Positions 45,754-54,111 of a DNA stretch of 64,000 bases are shown in pieces (positions within the stretch are counted from its first letter, which is position 1; each line of letters starts with the position of its first letter). Made by a program: the position numbers and the translations under genes. Source of the DNA: Alphaproteobacteria bacterium (GTDB taxonomy: Bacteria > Pseudomonadota > Alphaproteobacteria > JAJFFI01); NCBI GenBank assembly GCA_030066595.1, contig JASJBI010000013.1, positions 1 through 64,000 of the forward strand. Direction: 5' to 3'. The notes beneath the pieces are model-generated. The model was not told the DNA's origin, ran no database searches, and saw only the letters and a list, made by a program, of their open reading frames with translations.

Positions 45754-45990
45754 CCTAGACCCGCGTCAAGCCTTCTCGCCGACGAGGGGCGGTGGCCGCC
45801 AGGCCACCGTTCTACGGCTTCGGTCCTCTGGCGACGCACTCCGAACCGATCCGCGAGCTATGCACCCAGTGCATTGCTGCGATGCGACATCGGGCGTGGA
45901 AATCACTTGTTTTAAATGAATATTTAAGTGCTGCGGCGCACAACTGACAGACATGCCAGCGCCGCACTTGAGCGAAGGAGTCGAACCGAA

Positions 45991-46269
45991 ATGCATACGA
46001 AGATACTCACCCCAAGCCACAGCGGCACCGTGTCCGCCGGGCTGCGCACTGCCGTCGGACCGGCCGTCTGGCTGGCGCGCCGGGTGGCGGAGCATCTGCG
46101 GCGCAAGCGCGACTACAAGAGGCTGTCGAGCCTCGATGACCACCTGCTCAAGGACATCGGGATCGACCGCGCGGACATCCCCAACATCGTGGACGGCCAT
46201 GGACCAAAGGGTCCGGCGCGCGAGAAATGGATCGCCGTGGAGCATCGTCGACCGCCGTACATCATCTGA
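45991..46269 (+). CDS. DUF1127-type small protein
   Basis: RRKRDYKRLSSLDDHLLKDIGIDRADI. Confidence 0.85.
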   Translation: MHTKILTPSHSGTVSAGLRTAVGPAVWLARRVAEHLRRKRDYKRLSSLDDHLLKDIGIDRADIPNIVDGHGPKGPAREKWIAVEHRRPPYII

Positions 46270-46337
46270 TCCGCCTTGGCACGGCGGTCACACGTACACG
46301 CCCAACACTCACAAGAGAGGCTCTGGGAGCAACTGCA

Positions 46338-46550
46338 ATGTCAACCGAGACGAACACACCGAACGGATCACAGATCGAGGACCGGCACTTGGCCGCCCCG
46401 GTCGATGTCCACGCCATCCTGACGGCGGCGCGGCGCGCCCGGGCGGAGTACATGGCGGAGCGAACCGGCCACGCCTTTGCGGCGCTGGGTCGGGTCGTCG
46501 CCCGCCTGCTGCACGCCCTGCCCCGGGATCAGCGCCCGGCGATCAGCTGA
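46338..46550 (+). CDS. Small hypothetical protein between two DUF1127 genes
   Basis: MSTETNTPNGSQIEDRHLAAPVDVHAILTAARRARAEYMAERTGHAFAAL. Confidence 0.6.
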   Translation: MSTETNTPNGSQIEDRHLAAPVDVHAILTAARRARAEYMAERTGHAFAALGRVVARLLHALPRDQRPAIS

Positions 46551-46694
46551 CGCGCTGCCTGAGTTAGAGGTCGAGAAAGCAAGGGGGGATCGGGCTCGCG
46601 CTGCGATGCCTGTTCGACGGTTCAACCAAACCCGGTACGGCGTCGGCCTCGCGTCGGCGCCGCCGGGACACAGAGAGTACAGGAAGGACTGACC

Positions 46695-46970
46695 ATGCTG
46701 ACCAACACGCAAACCCATCACCCCCTGACGACCGGCGCCGAGCTGAGCGCGCCCAAGAGCGTCCTGGCCCGGCTCGTTGCTGACGTGCGCCGCTACTTCA
46801 AGGCGCGTCGGACCTATCGGGAGCTCATGGATCTGGACGACCGCAGCCTCAAGGATATCGGCATCACCCGCGGCGATATCCGGCGCATCGCCTTCGGCGA
46901 ACACGGCCGCGAAGGCCACGAGCTGCGCCGGGTGCCGGACGGCGCCGGCAGCCGCTGGATCACGGCCTAG
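46695..46970 (+). CDS. DUF1127-type small protein
   Basis: RRYFKARRTYRELMDLDDRSLKDIGITRGDIRRIAFGE. Confidence 0.87.
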   Translation: MLTNTQTHHPLTTGAELSAPKSVLARLVADVRRYFKARRTYRELMDLDDRSLKDIGITRGDIRRIAFGEHGREGHELRRVPDGAGSRWITA

Positions 46971-46996
46971 GTGGCTGCTGAGAGAAACCCGACACT

Positions 46997-47073
46997 CACC
47001 CTTCGACAAGCTCAGGGTGAGGCCTTATGAAATTGCCCGCTCGCCCTCACGCTGAGCCTGTCGAAGTGCGAGG
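46997..47073. repeat. Palindromic intergenic repeat, copy 1
   Basis: CACCCTTCGACAAGCTCAGGGTGAGG facing cctcacgctgagcctgtcgaagtgcgaggg. Confidence 0.85.
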
Positions 47074-47090
47074 GCGCGCGTGGCCGGCCG

Positions 47091-48026
47091 TCAACGGGCT
47101 GCGCGACGGTTTACGGACGGCCCGCGCCTGAGAACTAGCGTGGTCCACGCGCCCAGGACGATGCGCCGCACCAGGTGGAAGCCTCGCCCGCGATAGGCGG
47201 CGAGGACTTCCGCCTGCTGGGCGCCGAGCAGGCCCGCCAGAACGGCGATGCCTCCGGGCGCCAAGACGCGCCGGACATCGGCGGCCATGACGCAGAGCGG
47301 CCCGGACAGCAGGTTCGCCACAACCAGATCATAGGGCGCATCGCGGCGAACGCGCGCGGTCCGCACCCCGTCCGCTTCGACCACCCGCACCAGGCTTCGG
47401 ACGCCGTTGCGCGCCGCGTTGGCCCGGGCCACGCGGACGGCCGTGGGATCCAGATCCACCGCCGTCACCGGCGCATGCCAAAGCCTGGCGGCGGCGATGG
47501 CGAGGATGCCCGAGCCGGTGCCGATGTCCAGCACCCGCCGCACCGCCTGCCGCCGGGCCAGGCGGTCGAGCGCCAGAAGACAGCCGCGGGTCGGCTCGTG
47601 CCGGCCGGTGCCGGCCGCCGGCCCGGCGTCGATGCAGAGCGACACCGCGCCCGGCGGACGGGTCCCGCGGTGATGGGTCCCGTGCACGAACAACCGCCCG
47701 GCGCGGACCGGCGCCAGCAAGCGGTTGGTGCGCGCCACCCAGTCCGCGTCCGGCAGGCGATGCACGATCAACACCGGCAGGGGAATATCGAGCGCCGCCG
47801 CGGTCGCCCGCGCCAGGTCGGTGATCGCGCGCCGGTCCGGGGGCGCGGCCGTCAGCACCTGCAGCCGCCAGAGTTCCGCCGGCGACAGGGGGTTGCTCGC
47901 GGGGTGCAGCTCGAACTCCGCCGTGGCCACGGCCCAGGGCGAGAGCGCGTCCTCGAAGGCGGCCAACGCGGTCAAGGGAACGGTCAGCTCGATCGCCCAA
48001 AGCCCGGAGTCGGGTCTATCTGTCAT
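47091..48026 (-). CDS. prmA: Ribosomal protein L11 methyltransferase-like (PrmA)
   Basis: VLDIGTGSGILAIAAARL; DLVVANLLSGPLCVMAADVRRVLAPGG. Confidence 0.85.
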   Translation of the reverse strand: MTDRPDSGLWAIELTVPLTALAAFEDALSPWAVATAEFELHPASNPLSPAELWRLQVLTAAPPDRRAITDLARATAAALDIPLPVLIVHRLPDADWVARTNRLLAPVRAGRLFVHGTHHRGTRPPGAVSLCIDAGPAAGTGRHEPTRGCLLALDRLARRQAVRRVLDIGTGSGILAIAAARLWHAPVTAVDLDPTAVRVARANAARNGVRSLVRVVEADGVRTARVRRDAPYDLVVANLLSGPLCVMAADVRRVLAPGGIAVLAGLLGAQQAEVLAAYRGRGFHLVRRIVLGAWTTLVLRRGPSVNRRAAR

Positions 48027-48052
48027 GCGAGGCGGCCCCTCCATGTGCCGGT

Positions 48053-48685
48053 TCAGCGCGGCCGTTCGGCGCCGCTCGGCAGGTCCGGGAGACGCGCCAT
48101 TTCGCCTTGTTCGAGCAACGTCGGGTCCTTCAGGTAGTCCACGACCATTTCGGTCGATTCGACCCCCCAGAATAATGTGTCGCCGATCAGGAAGGTGGGG
48201 ACGCCGAAGACGCCCTTGGCGGCGGCCTGCTCGGTGTTCTCCCGCAGACGATCCTTGACCGCGGGATCGGCGATGCGGTCATCCGCATCGGCCAGGCCCA
48301 ACCGGCCGGTCAACTCGGCCCAGTCCTCGGCCGATTCGGTCCAGCGGCCCTCCTGCCAGATGAAGTGGAAAATGGTGGCGACCGCCTCGGGATCGGCGTC
48401 CAGGGCGATGGCCAGCCTGAGCGCCTTCAGCGGGTTGTAGGGATGCTTCGGCGGCATCTTGAACGGGATGCCGTGGTTCTGGGCGAACCAGACGCAGTAT
48501 CGGTTCGTGTAGAGCCGTTTGCCCGGGATCTCGGCCGGCCCCTTGTGCCCCCAACGGCCCAGCAGTCCGGCGAACAGCACCGGCTCGTAGACGATCTCGA
48601 CCGTGTCCGGCAGCCGGTGCAGCAGCTCGTGCTGCAGATAGCTGAACGGCGAGATGAAGTCGAAATACCAGTGCACTTTGGTCAT
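48053..48685 (-). CDS. 2-hydroxychromene-2-carboxylate isomerase/DsbA-family
   Basis: WYFDFISPFSYLQ; VFGVPTFLIGDTLFWG. Confidence 0.88.
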   Translation of the reverse strand: MTKVHWYFDFISPFSYLQHELLHRLPDTVEIVYEPVLFAGLLGRWGHKGPAEIPGKRLYTNRYCVWFAQNHGIPFKMPPKHPYNPLKALRLAIALDADPEAVATIFHFIWQEGRWTESAEDWAELTGRLGLADADDRIADPAVKDRLRENTEQAAAKGVFGVPTFLIGDTLFWGVESTEMVVDYLKDPTLLEQGEMARLPDLPSGAERPR

Positions 48686-48743
48686 CTGATCCCTTGCCCT
48701 ATTGGTTCCTGCCCGCCGACCGGACCTCCAGTGTCAAACTGCT

Positions 48744-48799
48744 CACCCTTCGACAAGCTCAGGGTGAGGTCCTCATTCTGAGCCTGTCGACGTCTGAGG
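48744..48799. repeat. Palindromic intergenic repeat, copy 2
   Basis: Identical 26-bp CACCCTTCGACAAGCTCAGGGTGAGG arm followed by cctcattctgagcctgtcgacgtctgagg. Confidence 0.85.
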
Positions 48800-48842
48800 A
48801 CCAAGTCACCTTTATCCTCCGGCCCCGGTCCTCTGCCAGCAT

Positions 48843-49466
48843 CTATGCGGGCCGTGCGCGGCCCTCATAGTGATAGGTGGCGATCTTCGGCCCCTTGACC
48901 AGATAGCCGACCTCCAACCGGTCGATGGCGAAGCCCGCGTCGCGGATCAGGGCCGCGATATCGCGGTTCAAATTGCAGCCGCCGGACAGCGTGGTCCAGA
49001 TCGGATTGATGCGCTCCTGCCAGCGACGCACGCCCAAATCCGGCGATCGGCCGTGCTCGACGAAAATGAGCGCGCCGTCCGGCCGCAAGACTCGGCGGAT
49101 TTCCGCGAGCGCGCGGCCCGCCTCCGCGATGGAACAGAGCGTCCAGGTCGTCAGCACGGTGTCGAAACTCCGGTCCTCGAAGGGCATGTCCTCGGCGCTG
49201 CCGTATGTCAAGTCGACGGCGAACGGTGCGGCGTCCCCCCGCCCGCTGCGCTCGGTCATGGCGAGCAGTTGCCGCGAGGGGTCGAGCCCGATCACGGCGC
49301 TCACGTCTTCCCCATAGAAGGGCAGGTTGAGCCCCGAGCCGATGCCGATCTCCAGCACCCGGCCGCGCGCCGCCGGCACCACGGTGCGCCGGATCCGGGT
49401 GGCCTCCTTGCTGCGCATGCTGAACGCGATGAGGCGCGGGACGACGTAGTCGGCATAGACACCCAT
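48843..49466 (-). CDS. Class I SAM-dependent methyltransferase
   Basis: GRVLEIGIGSGLNLPFYGEDVSAVIGLDPS; VEHGRSPD. Confidence 0.88.
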   Translation of the reverse strand: MGVYADYVVPRLIAFSMRSKEATRIRRTVVPAARGRVLEIGIGSGLNLPFYGEDVSAVIGLDPSRQLLAMTERSGRGDAAPFAVDLTYGSAEDMPFEDRSFDTVLTTWTLCSIAEAGRALAEIRRVLRPDGALIFVEHGRSPDLGVRRWQERINPIWTTLSGGCNLNRDIAALIRDAGFAIDRLEVGYLVKGPKIATYHYEGRARPA

Positions 49467-49475
49467 GACAGCCGG

Positions 49476-51785
49476 TCATGCCCGCTTGACGAAGTCGTCG
49501 ATCACCTTCTTCAGCCCGGTGTGCTCGAAGTCGATCTCCAGCTTGTGGCCCTCGACCCGGACCACCCGGCCATAGCCGAACTTGTCGTGAAACACGCGCG
49601 CGCCGACCTCGAAGTCGCTGTCGCCGGCCTCGGCCAGCGTGACCTTCTCGGCCGGCAGGTCGATCATGCGCGGCGGCGCGCCCCGGGCATAGCCGCGCCG
49701 CATGGCCGCAGCGCGGGAGTTGCGCACATAGACCGCCTCGGGCTCGGCCCAGGGATCCGCCGCCTCGTCCAAGCCTCCCGACGGCGCCCCGCCATACAGC
49801 CCCGGCGCGGTGGTGACCTCGACATTGTCCTTGGGCAGCTCGTCGACGAAGCGGGACGGGATGGCGCTTTGCCACTGGTTGTGGATGCGCCGGTTGGCGG
49901 CGAATGAGACGATCGCCCGCAGCCGCGCCCGGGTCAGCCCGACATAGGCGAGGCGGCGCTCTTCCTCGAGCGCCGCGTTACCGCCTTCGTCGAGCGCCCG
50001 CTGGTGCGGGAACAGGCCTTCTTCCCAGCCGGGCAGGAAGACCGTTTCGAACTCCAGCCCCTTGGCGCTGTGCAGGGTCATCAGGTTGACCATGTCGCCG
50101 CCCTTGTCCTCGGTCGCTTCCATGACCAGGCTGACATGTTCGAGAAAACCGGCCAGGTTCTCGAACTCCTCCATGGCGACGACCAGCTCCTTGAGGTTCT
50201 CGAGCCGTCCGGGGGCGTCGGCCGACTTGTCCATCTGCCACATCCCCGTATAGCCGGATTCGTCCAGCACCAGCTCGGCCAGGTCCGCCTGCGGCAGGCT
50301 TTCGGCCTGGCCGCGCCAGCGGTCGAAATCGGCGAGCAGGGCGCCCAGCGCCTTCCGCGCCTGCGGGCGCAGCTCGTCCGAATCGACGATGCGCCGGGCC
50401 GATTCGGGCAGCGAGATGTCCTGCGCCCGGGCCAGGCGGTGCAGGGTCTGCAGCGTCGCGTCGCCGATGCCGCGGCGCGGCTTGTTGACGATGCGCTCGA
50501 AGGCCAGGCTGTCGTCCGGCTGCGCGATCACCCTGAGATAGGCGATGGCGTCGCGGATCTCGAGCCGCTCGTAGAAGCGCGGCCCGCCGATCACCCGGTA
50601 GGGCACGCCCAGGGTCAGGAGCCGTTCCTCGAACTCGCGCGTCTGGAAGCCGGCGCGCACCAGGATCGCCATATGGCGCAGCGCACCGCCCTTGCGCTGG
50701 ATCGCCTCGATCTCGTCGCAGACGAAGCGGGCCTCCTCTTCGCCGTCCCAGAGGCCGCGCACCGCGATCTTGTCGCCGCCCTTGTCCGCGGTCCAAAGGG
50801 TCTTGCCGAGACGTCCCTCGTTGTGCGCGATCAGGCCTGAGGCGGCGGCCAGGATCTCGCCGGTCGAGCGGTAGTTCTGTTCAAGCCGGATGACACGCGC
50901 GCCGGGGAAGTCCTTCTCGAACTTGAGAATGTTGCCGATCTCCGCACCGCGCCAACTGTAGATCGACTGGTCGTCGTCGCCCACGCAGCAGATGTTCTTG
51001 TGTTCCTGCGCCAGCAGCCTGAGCCACAGATACTGGGCCACGTTGGTGTCCTGATACTCGTCCACCAAGAGGTACTTGAAGCGCCGCCGGTAGTCCGCCA
51101 GCACGTCCGCATGACCCGTGAACAGGGTGAGGTTGTGCAGCAGCAGGTCACCGAAGTCGGCGGCGTTCAGCGTGCGCAGCCGCGCCTGGTATTCCGTGTA
51201 GAGCTCGACCGTCCGGCCCATGGCGAAGTCGCCGGCATCCCCGGCGTTGACCTTATCGGGCGTCAGGCCGCGATCCTTCCAGCGCTCGATGATCGAATGC
51301 AGCACCCGGGCCGGCCAGCGCTTGTCGTCGATCTCGGCCGCCTGCATGACCTGCTTGACCAGGCGAATCTGGTCGTCCTGGTCGAGGATGGTGAAGTTTG
51401 GCTTGAGGCCGACGAGCTCGGCATGGCGGCGCAGGATGCGTGCGGCCAGCGCGTGGAAGGTGCCGAGCCAGAGGCCCTCGGCCGCGCCGCCGATCAGCCC
51501 TTCGACCCGCTCGCGCATCTCCCGCGCGGCCTTGTTGGTGAAGGTGACGGCGAGGATCTGGCCGGGCCAGGCGCGCCTGCTCAAGAGGATATGCGCGAGC
51601 CGCGCGGTCAGCACCCGGGTCTTGCCGGTGCCGGCGCCGGCAAGCACCAGCACCGGTCCCTCGGTCGCCTCGACCGCGGCCCGCTGGGGCTCGTTGAGCC
51701 CGGCCAAATGCGGCCAGCGCGCCGGTGCGGCCTCGGCCGGGCCCGCGGCCAGGTCGTCGCCGAATTCGAACGCATCGGAGGTCAT
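49476..51785 (-). CDS. uvrD: ATP-dependent helicase UvrD/PcrA
   Basis: GAGTGKTRVLTARLAHIL; LVDEYQDTN; GDDDQSIYSWRGA; TLHSAKGLEFETVFLPGWEEGLFPHQRA. Confidence 0.95.
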   Translation of the reverse strand: MTSDAFEFGDDLAAGPAEAAPARWPHLAGLNEPQRAAVEATEGPVLVLAGAGTGKTRVLTARLAHILLSRRAWPGQILAVTFTNKAAREMRERVEGLIGGAAEGLWLGTFHALAARILRRHAELVGLKPNFTILDQDDQIRLVKQVMQAAEIDDKRWPARVLHSIIERWKDRGLTPDKVNAGDAGDFAMGRTVELYTEYQARLRTLNAADFGDLLLHNLTLFTGHADVLADYRRRFKYLLVDEYQDTNVAQYLWLRLLAQEHKNICCVGDDDQSIYSWRGAEIGNILKFEKDFPGARVIRLEQNYRSTGEILAAASGLIAHNEGRLGKTLWTADKGGDKIAVRGLWDGEEEARFVCDEIEAIQRKGGALRHMAILVRAGFQTREFEERLLTLGVPYRVIGGPRFYERLEIRDAIAYLRVIAQPDDSLAFERIVNKPRRGIGDATLQTLHRLARAQDISLPESARRIVDSDELRPQARKALGALLADFDRWRGQAESLPQADLAELVLDESGYTGMWQMDKSADAPGRLENLKELVVAMEEFENLAGFLEHVSLVMEATEDKGGDMVNLMTLHSAKGLEFETVFLPGWEEGLFPHQRALDEGGNAALEEERRLAYVGLTRARLRAIVSFAANRRIHNQWQSAIPSRFVDELPKDNVEVTTAPGLYGGAPSGGLDEAADPWAEPEAVYVRNSRAAAMRRGYARGAPPRMIDLPAEKVTLAEAGDSDFEVGARVFHDKFGYGRVVRVEGHKLEIDFEHTGLKKVIDDFVKRA

Positions 51786-52010
51786 GCCGCCTTATATCAC
51801 GGCGCGACCGGGCTGCGGCAACGGTGATCGAGCCGGCGCGTGGACGCGTAGTACGAGTATCGCCGTCATGAGGGATCCGCGTCGCCCTATGCCGGCATGC
51901 CCCGCCCCAGACCGTGGTTCGACGGCGCGCGCACCGATGCCGCATTCGTGATTTCCGGAACCCGCGGGGAGCGATGATATAATGAAGATCGACGCGCGGG
52001 AGGTGATGAC

Positions 52011-53030
52011 ATGATGGCGCGCGCACTCTGCAAGTTCCGATACGTGTCCTGGCTTTGCGCCGGGCTGGTTTTGGCCTGCGCGCTCGCCCTGGCGACGCAG
52101 GCGGCGCGTGCGCAAGGCTCGGCGCAGGAGGTGTTGGCCGCCGTCGTCGGCGTGCGCGCCCTGGTGCCCGAGGATGCGCGCTCGGCCCGCGGGCTGGGCA
52201 CCATCCGGCGCGGCAGCGGCGTGCTGATCGACGATGAGGGGCACATCCTGACCATCGGATTCCTGATCATGGAGGCCGAGGACACCTTCGTGCTGGGTCC
52301 GGGGGACACGCCGGTCAAGGCCAAGGTGGTCGCTTACGACTGGGAATCCGGATTCGGCCTGTTGCGTGCGATCGATCCGATCCCGGCCAAGCCCGTGGCG
52401 ATGGGCTCGGCCGGAGGGCTGAGTGTGCAGGATCCGGTCGTGATCGCCGCGCATGGCGGGACCGAGGCCGTGACGCCCGCCTTCGTGGTCGCGCGGCGGG
52501 AATTCTCCGGCTACTGGGAATACCTCCTTGAGGACGCCATCTTCACCGCGCCCCTGAACCAGTTTCATCCCGGCGCTGCGCTGCTGGCGCCCGATGGAAA
52601 GCTCTTGGGCATCGGCTATCTGGCGCTGGGCGACGTGACCGAGGCCGGGCGCATCAACCCGGGCAACATGTTCGTGCCGATCGACCGGCTGAAACCGATC
52701 CTGGCCGACCTCAAGGCGCACGGCCGCGCCACGGGCAAGGCCAAGCCCTGGCTCGGCCTGTTCACCAACGAGACGGGCGGCCGGGTCTTCATCACCCTGG
52801 TCTCGAAGGAGGGCCCGGGAGAGCGGGCCGGCATCAATCCCGGCAGCATCGTCCTGGCGGTGGCCGGTGAAAAAGTCTCCGGCCAAGCGGATTTCTTCCG
52901 CAAGGTCTGGGCCCAGGGCGATGCGGGCACAGAGGTCCCGCTGACAATCCTCGAGGGCACCGATATCCGCGAGGTCACGGTCAAGTCCGCCGACCGCTAC
53001 CAGTGGCTGCGGCTCAAGCACAGCCATTGA
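52011..53030 (+). CDS. HtrA/DegP-like exported protein with PDZ domain, apparently catalytically degenerate
   Basis: SGVLIDDEGHILTIGFLI, VVAYDWESGFGLL, FTAPLNQFHPGAALLAPDGKLLGIGYL, C-terminal PDZ-like PGERAGINPGSIVLAVAGEKV. Confidence 0.75.
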   Translation: MMARALCKFRYVSWLCAGLVLACALALATQAARAQGSAQEVLAAVVGVRALVPEDARSARGLGTIRRGSGVLIDDEGHILTIGFLIMEAEDTFVLGPGDTPVKAKVVAYDWESGFGLLRAIDPIPAKPVAMGSAGGLSVQDPVVIAAHGGTEAVTPAFVVARREFSGYWEYLLEDAIFTAPLNQFHPGAALLAPDGKLLGIGYLALGDVTEAGRINPGNMFVPIDRLKPILADLKAHGRATGKAKPWLGLFTNETGGRVFITLVSKEGPGERAGINPGSIVLAVAGEKVSGQADFFRKVWAQGDAGTEVPLTILEGTDIREVTVKSADRYQWLRLKHSH

Positions 53031-53045
53031 GGTTGGCATCCCTCA

Positions 53046-53429
53046 CTACTCTTTGACGGCTTCTGCTTCGATCTCGACCAGGAATTCAGGCGCTGTCAAA
53101 GCGGAAATCTCGAGATAAGTATTTGCACACACGTGTCCGTCCAGCACCTCGTCACGGACCTTTCGGTAGACATCAACCTGCCCCGGAACCGTTCCGTAGA
53201 TTGTCGCCCTTACGAGATGTTTCTTTTCGAAGCCGGCTGCTGCCATAACGCCGAAAACGTTGGACCAAGCGCGCTCCATCTGGGCTTCCAGCCCGTTCTC
53301 CACCGTCCCGTCCGCCCGAACGCCAAGCTGGCCCGATATTACGATTCGCTCGCCTCCGGTGGCGTGAACAACACCTTGCGCATAGTTGGACAACGGTTTG
53401 ATGACATTGTCGGGATTTACGATTCTCAT
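53046..53429 (-). CDS. RidA/YjgF-family protein
   Basis: LSNYAQGVVHATGGERIVISGQLGV; LVRATIYGT; FLVEIEAEAV. Confidence 0.88.
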   Translation of the reverse strand: MRIVNPDNVIKPLSNYAQGVVHATGGERIVISGQLGVRADGTVENGLEAQMERAWSNVFGVMAAAGFEKKHLVRATIYGTVPGQVDVYRKVRDEVLDGHVCANTYLEISALTAPEFLVEIEAEAVKE

Positions 53430-53502
53430 TCACAGCTCCATGCGTTGGGTTGACGGTATGATCTGCGGCGGTGTTGTTGTGGGCGCGCGGACCGAGCGAC
53501 CG

Positions 53503-53901
53503 TCAGCCGTCTGGAATGACGGCGGTGCCTTTGACTTCACAAATCAATCCAGGCTGCGCCAGCGTGGCCACGCCGATCATGGTCATCGCCGGATACGGCT
53601 CGAGAACGTAGCGGTTGCGCACATTCATGAATAAGTCGAAGTCGCGTTGCAGCTCTGTGAAATAGGCGGTCAGCTCTGCAACGTCAGACCAGCCGCAGCC
53701 CGCTTGGGCCAGCACCAGTCCCATGTTCTCAAATATCTGCGTCATCTGCGCTTCCGGATCCGACACGATGGTCAGCTCTGCGTCGCGGCCCAACATGCCG
53801 GAGATCAGCAGCAGAGGGCCTATGCGTACGCCTGGTGAGTGGCCCCGTTTCGCGTGCAGCAGTTCGAGAGCAGGGGGAACGATCGATTCAAACACAGGCA
53901 T
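53503..53901 (-). CDS. RidA/YjgF-family protein
   Basis: SPGVRIGPLLLISGMLGRDAELTIV; MTMIGVATLAQPGLICEVKGTAVI; ggagac upstream. Confidence 0.82.
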   Translation of the reverse strand: MPVFESIVPPALELLHAKRGHSPGVRIGPLLLISGMLGRDAELTIVSDPEAQMTQIFENMGLVLAQAGCGWSDVAELTAYFTELQRDFDLFMNVRNRYVLEPYPAMTMIGVATLAQPGLICEVKGTAVIPDG

Positions 53902-54111
53902 GCATGTCTCCTATAGCGCGCGGAATGTCGCATTCTATCCAGGTTTCGAATGTCTCGCGCAGCGTAGAACTGCCAAGACGTGTCACAACCGGCCGCGGCA
54001 TACCGGTGCGCGCAAGGACCATTTTCGATCCGGGATTGAAGGCCCGTCCGTGATCGGTTGCGGTGAACTTCCCGGCCGCAGATCGGGAGCGGAATGCCGG
54101 CAATCCGCCCT

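Noticed and set aside
43533-45758. 741-aa + strand ORF antisense to the aminopeptidase P gene
   Set aside because: Composition (long runs of R/G/A/H, no domain motifs) is that of an antisense frame in high-GC DNA; the opposite strand carries clear M24 motifs.
53888-54103. 71-aa minus-strand ORF upstream of the second RidA gene
   Set aside because: No recognisable motif; its overlap with the RidA start is explained by the RidA leader. Could be a remnant but unsupported.
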